64,000 nucleotides of DNA from Variovorax sp. 54. Its GTDB lineage: Bacteria > Pseudomonadota > Gammaproteobacteria > Burkholderiales > Burkholderiaceae_C. The stretch's first letter is position 1; each line of letters starts with the position of its first letter. The position numbers and the translations under genes are program-made. The DNA lies in the NCBI RefSeq assembly GCF_002754375.1, contig NZ_PEFF01000001.1, forward strand, positions 1,426,001-1,490,000. Direction: 5' to 3'. The notes beneath the pieces were generated by a model. That model worked only from the letters and a program-made list of their open reading frames with translations. It was not told the DNA's origin and ran no database searches. Positions 8,886 through 17,067 of the stretch are shown here, in pieces.

Positions 8886-9623
8886 ATGTCCGCCGATTCC
8901 GAATACGCCAGCCCCGCCGTGCGCCGGTTGCGCGAAGACCTCGCGCTCGCCTTGCGCGCCGCGGCCCATCACGGGCTGTCCGAAGGTGTGTGCAACCATT
9001 TCAGCGTGTTGCTGCCGGGCGCGCAGGACCGCTACCTCATCAACCCGCGCGGGTTGCACTGGAGCGAGATCGGTCCCGACGACATCGTGCTGATCGACGT
9101 GCACGGCGAAGTGCTCGCGGGCCGCCACCGCGTGGAGCCCACGGCGCTCTTCATCCACGGCGCGGTGCATCGGCTCACGGGCCATGCCGTGGTGCTGCAC
9201 TGCCACATGCCCTACGCGACGGCGTTGACGCTCACGGTCGATCGCGCGCTCGATCCGACCGCCAGCCAGAACGCGATGCGCTACATGAACCGCATCGCCA
9301 TCGACGCCGAGTACAACGGCCTGGCACTCGACGACGCCGAGGGCGAGCGCATCGCGCGCGCCATGGCGGGCAAGGACGTGGCCTTTCTGGCGAACCACGG
9401 CGTGATCGTGGCGGGCGGCACCATCGCGCACACCTACGACGACCTGTACTACCTGGAGCGCGCCTGCCTGCACCAGGTGATCGCGCAATCGACCGGCCGC
9501 CCGCTGGTGCCCGTCAACGCCCAGTTGGCCGCGCACGTGGCGGCGCAGATCCAGGGCGAGCGGGAACAGTCCGACCTGTTCTTCGAGGCGCTGCGGCGCA
9601 TGCTGCCGGCCCCGAAACGCTGA
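8886..9623 (+). CDS. Class II aldolase/adducin-family protein
   Basis: The 245-residue protein has the zinc-site pattern of the fuculose-phosphate aldolase family: Glu84 (HRVEP), His105 and His107 in VLHCHMPYA, and His171 in ANHGVIV. The start ATG at 8886 has an AAGGAG ribosome-binding site with nine bases of spacing, and the open frame upstream is dgoA in another frame. It sits 44 bases after dgoA and probably belongs to the same operon. It may process a second substrate entering the same pathway. Family members include aldolases, epimerases and decarboxylases, so the reaction is undetermined. Confidence 0.85.
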   Translation: MSADSEYASPAVRRLREDLALALRAAAHHGLSEGVCNHFSVLLPGAQDRYLINPRGLHWSEIGPDDIVLIDVHGEVLAGRHRVEPTALFIHGAVHRLTGHAVVLHCHMPYATALTLTVDRALDPTASQNAMRYMNRIAIDAEYNGLALDDAEGERIARAMAGKDVAFLANHGVIVAGGTIAHTYDDLYYLERACLHQVIAQSTGRPLVPVNAQLAAHVAAQIQGEREQSDLFFEALRRMLPAPKR

Positions 9624-9736
9624 AAAGACGAGATCGCAGCGGCTTACAGCTCTTCATGCGATTTCGCTTCCGGCTTACAAGAACTTCACACAATGGCGCG
9701 ACGATGAGGCATCGCAACCACTCCTCAGGAGTCGCC

Positions 9737-10066
9737 ATGAAAAAGCTGACATTCGCCTTCGGTGCCGCCGCCCTGCTCTCGCTGGCCGCCCTCACCGCAC
9801 CCGCCCATGCCCAGGCCGGCGGCCCGTTCATCCAGGCCCAGGTGTACGTGACACCCGGCCCGCCGCCGCACCACCCCCGCTACTACGCACCGCCGCCGCC
9901 CCCGCGCCACTACCACCCGGGCTACTACGACGGCCCGCGTCGCCATGGCTACTACGACCACGGACGTCGCGACTGGGAAGGCCGCCGCCATGGCCGCCGG
10001 GACAACGACGGTGACGGTGTGCCCAACCGTTACGACCGCCGTCCGAACAACCCCTACCGTTATTGA
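9737..10066 (+). CDS. Small exported His/Tyr/Pro-rich protein with a DxDxDG-type tail
   Basis: The 109-residue protein starts with a clear signal peptide (MKKLTFAFGAAALLSLAAL, likely cleavage after AHA at about residue 25). The mature part is rich in Pro, His, Tyr and Arg (PPPPRHYHPGYYDG). It ends with NDGDGVPNRYDRRPNNPYR, which resembles one thrombospondin type 3 calcium-binding unit. An AGGAG lies ten bases before the ATG. Similar short secreted proteins are common and uncharacterised in Burkholderiales. The function is unknown; a cell-envelope or metal-binding role is only suggested by composition. Confidence 0.85.
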   Translation: MKKLTFAFGAAALLSLAALTAPAHAQAGGPFIQAQVYVTPGPPPHHPRYYAPPPPPRHYHPGYYDGPRRHGYYDHGRRDWEGRRHGRRDNDGDGVPNRYDRRPNNPYRY

Positions 10067-10075
10067 CGCACGCGA

Positions 10076-10783
10076 TCAGACCGGCGGGCTCGCATACGCG
10101 GGCCGCTCGGTCGACAGGCTCTGCTTGAGCTGGCGCGTGACCTCGTCGGCCAGCACCTCGGGCAGCCCCGCCTCCACGCCTGCCAGCGCCTGTCGCGCCG
10201 CGTCGTCGGGGGAGGTCTTGGGGCCGGGCATGCGCGCCGCCATGTCGGTGTCCATGAGCGCCACATGCAGGCTCGTGACCTGCGTTCCCTGCCCCGCCAG
10301 CTCGTTGCGCAAGCCGTTGCTCAGCGACCAGGCCGCCGACTTGGTGGCGCTGTAGGTCGCGACGCCGGGGAACGTGGTCCAGGCCAGGGCCGACAGCACG
10401 TTGAGGACCGCCCCACCGCCATTCGACGCGAGCACCGGCGCAAAGGCCTGCGTGAGCGCCCAGGGGCCGAAGAAGTTGGTCTCGAACTCGGCGCGCGCCG
10501 CGGCCACCGCATCGGGCGAGCCCAGGAAGCTCGATCCGCGCGAGATGCCCGCGTTGTTCACCAGCAGCGTCACGTCGCCGCAGGCACGCACGGCAGCCTC
10601 GATCTGCGCGGGCTGTGTCACGTCGAGTGCCACGGGCACGACGCCCGCCAGCGTGATGCTCTTCGGGTCGCGCGCGGCCCCGTAGACCTTGCGCGCGCCG
10701 GCCGCGAGTGCCGCCTTGGCAAACGCCAGGCCGAGCCCCCGGTTGGCACCGGTGATGAAGACGACGGAATCCTTGATCTGCAT
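10076..10783 (-). CDS. Short-chain dehydrogenase/reductase
   Basis: The 235-residue classical SDR has the NAD(P) motif TGANRGLG (residues 11-18), NNAG at 76-79, Ser131 and the catalytic pair Tyr144/Lys148 (YSATK). The start ATG at 10783 has an AAAGG site upstream. It lies 35 bases after the MATE gene on the same strand and is probably the last gene of a marR-MFS-MATE-SDR run. The substrate is unknown. It ends nine bases from the convergent small exported protein gene. Confidence 0.9.
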   Translation of the reverse strand: MQIKDSVVFITGANRGLGLAFAKAALAAGARKVYGAARDPKSITLAGVVPVALDVTQPAQIEAAVRACGDVTLLVNNAGISRGSSFLGSPDAVAAARAEFETNFFGPWALTQAFAPVLASNGGGAVLNVLSALAWTTFPGVATYSATKSAAWSLSNGLRNELAGQGTQVTSLHVALMDTDMAARMPGPKTSPDDAARQALAGVEAGLPEVLADEVTRQLKQSLSTERPAYASPPV

Positions 10784-10818
10784 GACGAGCCTTTCGTTGA
10801 AAAGAAAACCGAAACGCT

Positions 10819-12240
10819 TCAGGCCTGTGCCACGCGGCGCAGCAAACCCTGCGTCGTGCGCGGCCAGCCGACGCGGCCGAACCACGCGCCGCCTGCGATG
10901 GCCGAAGCGATGACGATGCCGTACACCACCAGCGCCACGCCCTGCGCCGCGAACACGCCGGTGAGCCCGCCGCCCCAGCGCAGCGCCAGCCAGCCGCCCG
11001 TGCCCGCCACGGCGAGCCGCGCGATGTTGCCGATCACCGGCCACAGCAGCCGGCCCGCGCCCTGCGAGGCGAAGTACAGCACCAGCCCGACGCCGAAGAA
11101 ACCATAGAGCGGCCCCACCACGCGCAGGTAGTGTGCGCCGGTCTCGAGCATCACGGGGTCATTGCCGAACAGCATCAGCCACGGACGCGGGAACAGCGCG
11201 GCCGCCAGCCCGATGAGCTCGGCCATGGCGAAGGCCAGCGCAGCGCCCGCCCAGGTGGCACGCAGCGCGCGCTCGCGCAGCCCCGCGCCCATGCAGGTGC
11301 CGACCATCGCGACCAGCGGCGCGCCCAGGCCGAACACCAGCGGCACCAGCAGGTACTCGAGCCGCGATGCGGTGCCGTAGCCTGCCAATGCGCCCGCACC
11401 GAAATGGCCGGTGAGCGCGGTGGCGATGCCGATCGACAGGTTGGTCGCGACGGTCGACACCGTGCCGATCAGGCCGATGCGCAGGATGTCGCGGAACAGC
11501 GGCCAGCGCATCTGGAACGCGGCCAGCGAGGGCCGCAGCAGGCTGCGCGGCGAGCGCAGGTAGGCGATGAGCGCGAGCGAACCCAGCAGGTAGTACAGCA
11601 AGAGCGCCAGCGCCCCGCCCGCGATGCCCATGCCGCCCCACGGCCCGATGCCGAAGATCAGCAGCGGCGACGCCGGAATGAGGAACACCACGCCCACCAC
11701 CGTCACGTTGGCCGGCACCGCCATGTTGCCGGTGCCGCGAATGATCGCGGACAGCGAGTTGAAGAGCCACACCAGCACCGCGCCCGCGAACACCCAGTTC
11801 GAGTACGTGAGCGCGGCTTCCAGCGCGGCGCCCGAGCCGCCCATCACGCCGTAGAGCCAGCGCCCGCCCAGCAGCAGCGCGAGCGTGAAGCACAGGCCGA
11901 AGCCGAGCGCGATGACCACCGCGTGCCACACCAGCGCATCGGCATCGCCCCTGCGACGCGCGCCCAGCGCACGCGCGATCGACGAGGCGATGCCGCCGCC
12001 CATCGCGCCGCTGGACGTCATCTGCATCAGCATGACGATGGGGAACACCAGCGCCATGCCGGCCAGCGCGTCGGTGCCGAGCTTGCCGACGAAGTAGGTC
12101 TCGATGAGCCCGACGGAGGCCTGCGCCAGCATCACGAGCACATTGGGCGCGGCGAGCCGCAGCAGCGTGGGGATGATGGGCGCTTCGAGCAGGCGGCGCG
12201 TGCGCGGGTCGAGGTCGCCGTTGGTTTGCGGGGTGGTCAT
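10819..12240 (-). CDS. MATE-family efflux transporter
   Basis: The 473-residue membrane protein has about twelve predicted helices in two related halves, with MATE features: LRLAAPNVLVMLAQA then VGLIETYFVGKLG in the first helices, and the corresponding VATNLSIGIATAL in the second half. MATE pumps expel cationic drugs or metabolites in exchange for Na+ or H+. The gene starts 15 bases after the MFS gene, so the two are probably cotranscribed and may be controlled by the MarR regulator upstream. Confidence 0.92.
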   Translation of the reverse strand: MTTPQTNGDLDPRTRRLLEAPIIPTLLRLAAPNVLVMLAQASVGLIETYFVGKLGTDALAGMALVFPIVMLMQMTSSGAMGGGIASSIARALGARRRGDADALVWHAVVIALGFGLCFTLALLLGGRWLYGVMGGSGAALEAALTYSNWVFAGAVLVWLFNSLSAIIRGTGNMAVPANVTVVGVVFLIPASPLLIFGIGPWGGMGIAGGALALLLYYLLGSLALIAYLRSPRSLLRPSLAAFQMRWPLFRDILRIGLIGTVSTVATNLSIGIATALTGHFGAGALAGYGTASRLEYLLVPLVFGLGAPLVAMVGTCMGAGLRERALRATWAGAALAFAMAELIGLAAALFPRPWLMLFGNDPVMLETGAHYLRVVGPLYGFFGVGLVLYFASQGAGRLLWPVIGNIARLAVAGTGGWLALRWGGGLTGVFAAQGVALVVYGIVIASAIAGGAWFGRVGWPRTTQGLLRRVAQA

Positions 12241-12255
12241 GCGGGTCTCCGGCGT

Positions 12256-13572
12256 TCAGGCGCGCGCGGCATTGTTGTTGGCGGCGGCAGCGGGTGCGGC
12301 GACCGTCTTGGCGGGGCGGCGAATCGCCATCACGATCACCGCTGCAAGCAGGCAGGCCGCGCCGGCCGTGTACAGCGCGGGCGTGTAGGTCAGCAGCAGC
12401 GTGCGCGCAAAGCCCGCGCCGTAGGCTGCGGTGGCCGCGCCCAACTGGTGCGCCGCGAAGATCCAGCCGAACACCAGTCCGACCTTCGCGGGGCCGAAGG
12501 CCGCACCCGCGAGCTTGACGGTCGGCGGCACGGTGGCGATCCAGTCCAGGCCGTAGAACATCGCGAACAGGCCCAGGCCGTAGATCGTGAACTCCGAGTG
12601 CGGCAGCCAGAACAGCGACAGCCCGCGCAGGCCGTAGTACCAGAACAGCAGCTTGCGGTTGTCGTAGCGGTCGGAGAGCCAGCCCGACAGGATGGTGCCG
12701 ACGAAGTCGAAGGCGCCCATCATCGCGAGCACCGAGGCGGCGGGCACGGCGCTCATGCCGTAGTCGCCGCACAGCGAGATGAAGTGCGTCTGCACCAGGC
12801 CGTTGGTGCTCAGGCCGCAGATGAAGAAGGTGCCGGCCAGGATCAGGAAGGTGCGGTTGGTCGCCACCTCGCGCAGCACGCGGAACGGCGTGGCGAAGTT
12901 CATCGTGAAGGCGGGTGCCGGCGCCGGCTGCGTGCCGGGCGCTTCACCGTAGGGCAGCAGGCCGATGTCCGACGGCCGATTGCGCACCAGGCACAGCGCG
13001 AGCAGCCCGATCACCACGCTGCCGATCACGATCGGCACGATGGCCGAGCGCCAGCCCCAGTGCTCGATCATCCAGGCCGCCAGCGGCAGGAAGGCCAGCT
13101 GGCCGGTGGCCGCGCTGGCCGTGAGCATGCCCACGACCAGGCCACGCCGCGCAACGAACCAGCGGTTGGCCACCACGGCGCCGAGCACCAGCGCCGTCAT
13201 GCCGGTGCCCAGGCCGAGCATCAGGCTCCACAGCACGAAGAGCTGCCACAGCTGCGAAGCCGTGGTGACCAGCGCCATGCCCAGGCCGACCAGCGTGAGG
13301 CCGGCGCACATCACGGCGCGCAGGCCGTAGCGCTCCATCAGCACCGCGGCGAACGGGCCCATGAGACCGAACAGCGCAAAGCGCAGCGCGAGCGCGGACG
13401 AGATCTGCTCGGTGCTCCAGCCGAACTCGTCGCCGAGCGGCTTCATCATCGCGCCCGGCAGGCCGAGCGCGGCCGACATGGTGAGCATGGTCAGGAAGGT
13501 GACGGCCGCGACGATCCAGCCGTAGTGGATGCCGCGGCGTTGCAGCCATGCGGAGACGTGGGTGGCGAACAT
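12256..13572 (-). CDS. MFS transporter
   Basis: The 438-residue protein has twelve predicted membrane helices. YGWIVAAVTFLTMLTM opens helix 1, and the loop between helices 2 and 3 carries a degenerate MFS motif A (GPFAAVLMERYGLRAVM). A second loop between the halves has GWLSDRYDNRKL. Helices 5-7 are separated by a proline-rich central loop (GTQPAPAPAF). It resembles oxalate/monocarboxylate-type MFS carriers in layout, but the substrate is not clear. It follows marR after a gap of 130 bases. Confidence 0.9.
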   Translation of the reverse strand: MFATHVSAWLQRRGIHYGWIVAAVTFLTMLTMSAALGLPGAMMKPLGDEFGWSTEQISSALALRFALFGLMGPFAAVLMERYGLRAVMCAGLTLVGLGMALVTTASQLWQLFVLWSLMLGLGTGMTALVLGAVVANRWFVARRGLVVGMLTASAATGQLAFLPLAAWMIEHWGWRSAIVPIVIGSVVIGLLALCLVRNRPSDIGLLPYGEAPGTQPAPAPAFTMNFATPFRVLREVATNRTFLILAGTFFICGLSTNGLVQTHFISLCGDYGMSAVPAASVLAMMGAFDFVGTILSGWLSDRYDNRKLLFWYYGLRGLSLFWLPHSEFTIYGLGLFAMFYGLDWIATVPPTVKLAGAAFGPAKVGLVFGWIFAAHQLGAATAAYGAGFARTLLLTYTPALYTAGAACLLAAVIVMAIRRPAKTVAAPAAAANNNAARA

Positions 13573-13702
13573 GGAACCTCTGCTGTTGGAATTGAATGGA
13601 GGAGGAAAAACGGCAACGCAAGCAACGCACTCGCGCGCTCAGCCTCTGCGCGCGGTGAGAAAAATGTCGGGGGTCTCGGTATCGCTCGGGGTGGAAAGAC
13701 GC

Positions 13703-14158
13703 TCAGTCTTCGATGGCGGGCTCGTCGTCGGCCCCCAGCAGGTCCATCGCATCGTCGATCAGCTGGTGCAGCGCGAGCACACGCTCCACGCCCAGCAGCG
13801 CATTGATCTTCTGCTGCGCCGCCTTCCAGTGCTGCTGCGCTTCGCGGCGCTTGGCCTCGCCCGTTTCGGTGAGCTGCACCAGCAGGCTGCGCGCGTCGGC
13901 GCCTGCGCTCTGCGCGATGAAGCCCGCGGCGATCAGCGGCTGCAGGTTGCGGCTCAGGGTCGAAGCGGTCATCTTGAGCTCGCCCGCCAGGTCGACGGGG
14001 CGCGAGGGACCGAGCCGTGCCAGGTGCGACAGCAGCGAGTACTGCGTGGTCTTCAGGCCGCTGTGCGACACCTCGGCGTCATAGTGCTGCGACAGGCGGC
14101 GCGAAAGCTGTCGCACCTTGAAGCTGGTGCAGCCGCGGGGTTGGGTCGGTGTGTCCAT
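13703..14158 (-). CDS. MarR-family transcriptional regulator
   Basis: The 151-residue regulator has the MarR winged helix (about residues 35-110) with LSHLARLGPSRPVDLAGEL and MTASTLSRNLQPLIAAGFI, followed by the wing residues DARSLLVQLT. It is divergent from a PaaI-type thioesterase gene and upstream of MFS and MATE transporters. Two TTGCATATGCAA-like palindromes lie between its start and the thioesterase gene. It very likely represses both directions and responds to an aromatic or other small acid; the ligand is inferred only from family habits. Confidence 0.9.
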   Translation of the reverse strand: MDTPTQPRGCTSFKVRQLSRRLSQHYDAEVSHSGLKTTQYSLLSHLARLGPSRPVDLAGELKMTASTLSRNLQPLIAAGFIAQSAGADARSLLVQLTETGEAKRREAQQHWKAAQQKINALLGVERVLALHQLIDDAMDLLGADDEPAIED

Positions 14159-14167
14159 GGGGTATTA

Positions 14168-14179
14168 TTGTATGTGCAA
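14168..14179. promoter_or_regulatory. Candidate MarR operator, site 1
   Basis: TTGTATGTGCAA matches 10 of 12 positions of the perfect palindrome at 14182-14195 and lies ten bases upstream of the marR start. Its centre is 15 bases from that of the second site, an arrangement that suits two adjacent dimers. Confidence 0.5.
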
Positions 14180-14181
14180 CT

Positions 14182-14195
14182 ATTGCATATGCAAT
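14182..14195. promoter_or_regulatory. Candidate MarR operator, site 2
   Basis: ATTGCATATGCAAT is a perfect 14-base palindrome of the TTGnnnnnnCAA class bound by many MarR proteins. It lies 39 bases before the thioesterase start, where it would block that promoter. Confidence 0.65.
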
Positions 14196-14233
14196 CAACC
14201 TCTCTCACCAAAGCCCCCAGCAGGAACACAGGC

Positions 14234-14800
14234 ATGACGCAGCAAGCTTCCATCGACACCCCCCTCAACCTGCTCGACGCATGGATCGCCGAAGAGCGGC
14301 AGATCGCCGAGCGCCTCGACAACGGCCCCGGCCCCGGCCTCGCGCGCCCCGAACAGGTCGCGGGCAAGACCGGCCTGGAGGTCATGCAGGCGATGCTCAA
14401 CGGCGAGATTCCGTACGCCGCCATCGCCAAGACGCTGGACTTCACGATCGTCTCGGTCAGCCGCGGCATCGCCATCTTCCAGGGCACGCCGCTGCCGCAG
14501 CACCTGAACCCGCTGGGCACCATCCACGGCGGCTGGGTCGCCACGATGCTCGACTCCGCCCTGGGCTGCTCGGTCCACACCATGATGCCGCCCGGTCGCG
14601 CCTACACCACCGCCGAACTCAGCGTGAACTACGTCAAGGGCCTCACGCCGAAGGTGCAGCGCGTGCGCGCCGAGGGCAAGGTGATCCACTGCGGCAAGCA
14701 GCTCGCCACCGCCGAAGCGCGGCTGGTCGGAGCGGACGGCACGCTGTATGCGCATGCGACGACGACGTGCCTGGTGTTCGAGGTGCCGGCGGGGCGCTGA
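14234..14800 (+). CDS. PaaI-type hotdog-fold thioesterase
   Basis: The 188-residue protein carries the hotdog acyl-CoA thioesterase signature GTIHGGWVATMLDSALG, followed by the expected YTTAELSVNYVKG strand. Such enzymes hydrolyse aryl- or acyl-CoA thioesters. The start at 14234 follows an AGGA eight bases upstream. An in-frame ATG at 14189 would lie inside the operator palindrome and is less likely. Divergence from marR suggests induction by the compound exported or degraded by this cluster. Confidence 0.88.
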   Translation: MTQQASIDTPLNLLDAWIAEERQIAERLDNGPGPGLARPEQVAGKTGLEVMQAMLNGEIPYAAIAKTLDFTIVSVSRGIAIFQGTPLPQHLNPLGTIHGGWVATMLDSALGCSVHTMMPPGRAYTTAELSVNYVKGLTPKVQRVRAEGKVIHCGKQLATAEARLVGADGTLYAHATTTCLVFEVPAGR

Positions 14801-14976
14801 GACCCTTCCAGGGGGCCTGATGGCCGGAACAGGCAGCGCGCCGCCGGGGTAACCCGGAAACCGCAACTTTCCGGCTGCATGCCAAAACACCAGGGAACTT
14901 GGCGCGGTTGCCCTTGGTCGAACAGCGCGGTGGGCGGATCTTCGTTATCTGGATCGATCCAGAGGATGAGGCATTG

Positions 14977-15789
14977 ATGGCCTACCTGAGCGCGTCACAA
15001 GTCGTCAGACAAATCTTGGAAGGGCCGGCCACCCGGCCCGCGCTGCTGCGATGGCGGCGCCAGCAGTTTTTTTCCGAAGCCGGTTTCGGCAGCTACTTCG
15101 GCCTGTTCGACAACTTTGCCGAGGCGCGAGACTGGCTGCCCGCCAGCCCGGAATTCGACCACGCAGCCCTGGCGGCCGAGTACGTGAACGTTCGCACGAA
15201 GCAGGTTTTTGCGTACGACTATCCGGTGATGTGGTGGCTCGAACGCGCGTTCCGGGACGGTTGCACCCAGGTGCTCGACATCGGTGGGTCGGTGGGGGTC
15301 CATTTCTACGCGTACCGCCGCTATTTCGAGATGCCGCAAGGCTTGTGCTGGCGCGTCGTCGAAGTGCCTGCGCTGGTTGCCATCGGCCGGGACATGGCCC
15401 GCCAGCCCGACGCCGGCGCCCTGCGTTTCACCGAGGACATGGCACAGGCCCTGTCCGGCAACGACATCTGGCTCGCTGCCGGCTCCCTGAACTATGTCGA
15501 GGATGCGCGCCCCGGCGATCTGCTGCAGCGTTGCGAGGTACGGCCACGGCATGTCCTGCTGAACAAGCTCCCCCTCCATGACGGCGAGGACTACGTGACG
15601 ACCCAGAACCTCGGCGCCGGCTGCTTCGCGCCAACCCACGTCTACAACCGCCGGCACTTCATCGAGGCGATCGAAGCGCAGGGCTACACCCTGCGCGACC
15701 AGTGGCAGGTTCCCGAGCGTTCGATCTACCTGCCGGGGTTTCCCGAGCGCTGCGTTCCCACGTTCAGCGGCCTCTATTTCACGATTTGA
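14977..15789 (+). CDS. TIGR04325-type putative methyltransferase
   Basis: The protein (270 residues from ATG 14977) resembles the putative methyltransferase family often found near polysaccharide or sugar-tailoring genes. Its Rossmann SAM-binding loop is VLDIGGSVG (about residues 99-107). An N-terminal SEAGFGSYFGLFDNFAEA segment is typical of the family. GAGGATGAG upstream supports the ATG start; a TTG at 14899 would add 26 residues of low plausibility. No glycan genes are nearby, so it is an orphan. The enzymatic function is predicted only. Confidence 0.75.
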   Translation: MAYLSASQVVRQILEGPATRPALLRWRRQQFFSEAGFGSYFGLFDNFAEARDWLPASPEFDHAALAAEYVNVRTKQVFAYDYPVMWWLERAFRDGCTQVLDIGGSVGVHFYAYRRYFEMPQGLCWRVVEVPALVAIGRDMARQPDAGALRFTEDMAQALSGNDIWLAAGSLNYVEDARPGDLLQRCEVRPRHVLLNKLPLHDGEDYVTTQNLGAGCFAPTHVYNRRHFIEAIEAQGYTLRDQWQVPERSIYLPGFPERCVPTFSGLYFTI

Positions 15790-15892
15790 ATCGATGCACG
15801 CCGATGCGGATCACGGCCACAGCCCGTGGCGTGCTTCGCAAGAAAGCCTTCGGCCTGTAAGTCCTAAGAGGTCAGCCGCCTCCTCTCGTCAG

Positions 15893-15907
15893 TGATAATT
15901 GTTCGCA
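15893..15907 (+). promoter_or_regulatory. Candidate Fur box before the ferric-iron ABC operon
   Basis: TGATAATTGTTCGCA matches 11 of the 14 specified positions of the 7-1-7 Fur consensus, with a perfect left half. It lies 64 bases before the binding-protein start. It could also serve as a -10 region (GATAAT), which would put Fur over the promoter. Confidence 0.45.
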
Positions 15908-15971
15908 TCGGCACCGCAAGTCGCGGCGCCGATGCTTCCCAGAACACATCACTGCCCCTGGAGGATCTTCC

Positions 15972-17033
15972 ATGACCGAACGCTCCGGCGTCCACGCCCG
16001 CGCCGCGCACGCCCTCCTCGGCGTTTCCGCCGCCTGGCTCGCCCTCTGCGCCCTGCCCGCCCACGCCGCCAATGACGAGCTCACGCTCTACACGACGCGC
16101 GAGGCCGCGCTGATCCAGCCGCTGATCTCGGCGTTCAGCGCGCAGAGCAAGATCAAGGTGAACACGGTGTTCGTGAAGGACGGCCTGCTGGAACGCGTGA
16201 AGGCCGAAGGCGCCCGTTCGCCGGCCGACGTGCTGATGACCGTGGACATCGGCAACCTGATGGACCTGGTCGACGGCGGCGTGACGCAGCCGGTGAAATC
16301 GGCCGCGCTCGAGTCGGCCATTCCGGCCAACCTGCGCGGTGCCGACGGCCAGTGGTTCGCGCTCTCGCTGCGCGCCCGCGTGCTGTACGCCGACAAGAAC
16401 CAGCCGCTGACCAGCTTCCGCTACGAAGACCTGGCCAACCCGAAGTACAAGGGCAAGGTCTGCATCCGCGCCGGCCAGCATCCCTACAACACGGCCCTGG
16501 TGGCCGCGATGATCGCGCACGACGGCGAGGCCAAGACCGAGCAGTGGCTGCGCGGCGTCAAGGGCAACCTGGCGCGCAAGGCCACCGGCGGCGACCGCGA
16601 CGTGGCGCGCGACATCCTCGGCGGCATCTGCGACATCGGCCTGGCCAACTCGTACTACGTGGGCCAGATGAAGAGCGCCAAGGAAGGCACCGATGCGCGC
16701 AAGTGGGGCGACGCCATCAAGGTGATCCGCCCGACCTTCGCCAGCGCCAAGAGCGGCGGCACGCACGTGAACATCAGCGGCGCGGCCGTGGCCAAGAACG
16801 CACCGCAACGTGCCAACGCGGTCAAGCTGCTCGAGTTCCTGGTGTCGGAACCGGCCCAGGCGCTCTACGCCGACGCCAACTACGAGTACCCGGTGCGCAA
16901 GGGCGTGGCCCTCGACCCGATCATCGGCCAGACCATCGGCGAGCTGAAGGTCGATCCGCTGCCGCTGACCGAGATTGCCAAGCACCGCAAGCAGGCCAGC
17001 GCCCTGGTCGACAAGGTCGGCTTCGACCAGTGA
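15972..17033 (+). CDS. Ferric-iron ABC transporter periplasmic binding protein
   Basis: The 353-residue protein has a signal peptide ending near AHAA (about residue 33) and the iron-binding fold of the FbpA/FutA group. Key pieces are LTLYTTREAALIQPL, FVKDGLLERVKAEG, ICDIGLANSYYVGQM and the C-terminal YEYPVRKGVAL. The adjacent tyrosines in NSYYVG are the kind that bind Fe3+ directly. It delivers ferric iron in the periplasm to the permease encoded next. An AGGA lies about nine bases before the ATG, and a Fur-like site precedes the operon. Confidence 0.9.
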   Translation: MTERSGVHARAAHALLGVSAAWLALCALPAHAANDELTLYTTREAALIQPLISAFSAQSKIKVNTVFVKDGLLERVKAEGARSPADVLMTVDIGNLMDLVDGGVTQPVKSAALESAIPANLRGADGQWFALSLRARVLYADKNQPLTSFRYEDLANPKYKGKVCIRAGQHPYNTALVAAMIAHDGEAKTEQWLRGVKGNLARKATGGDRDVARDILGGICDIGLANSYYVGQMKSAKEGTDARKWGDAIKVIRPTFASAKSGGTHVNISGAAVAKNAPQRANAVKLLEFLVSEPAQALYADANYEYPVRKGVALDPIIGQTIGELKVDPLPLTEIAKHRKQASALVDKVGFDQ

Positions 17034-17067
17034 CCTGCATGGCCGGGCACACCGTGCCGGCAACTGA

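Noticed and set aside
11131..13806. A plus-strand open frame of 891 codons opposite the MATE and MFS genes
   Set aside because: Its translation is Arg/Ala/His/Gln-rich without any family pattern, and it lies antisense to two convincing membrane-protein genes. It is a by-product of high GC codon bias.
14899..14976. A TTG start for the methyltransferase gene
   Set aside because: The added 26 residues have no family similarity, and the ATG at 14977 has a better ribosome-binding site.
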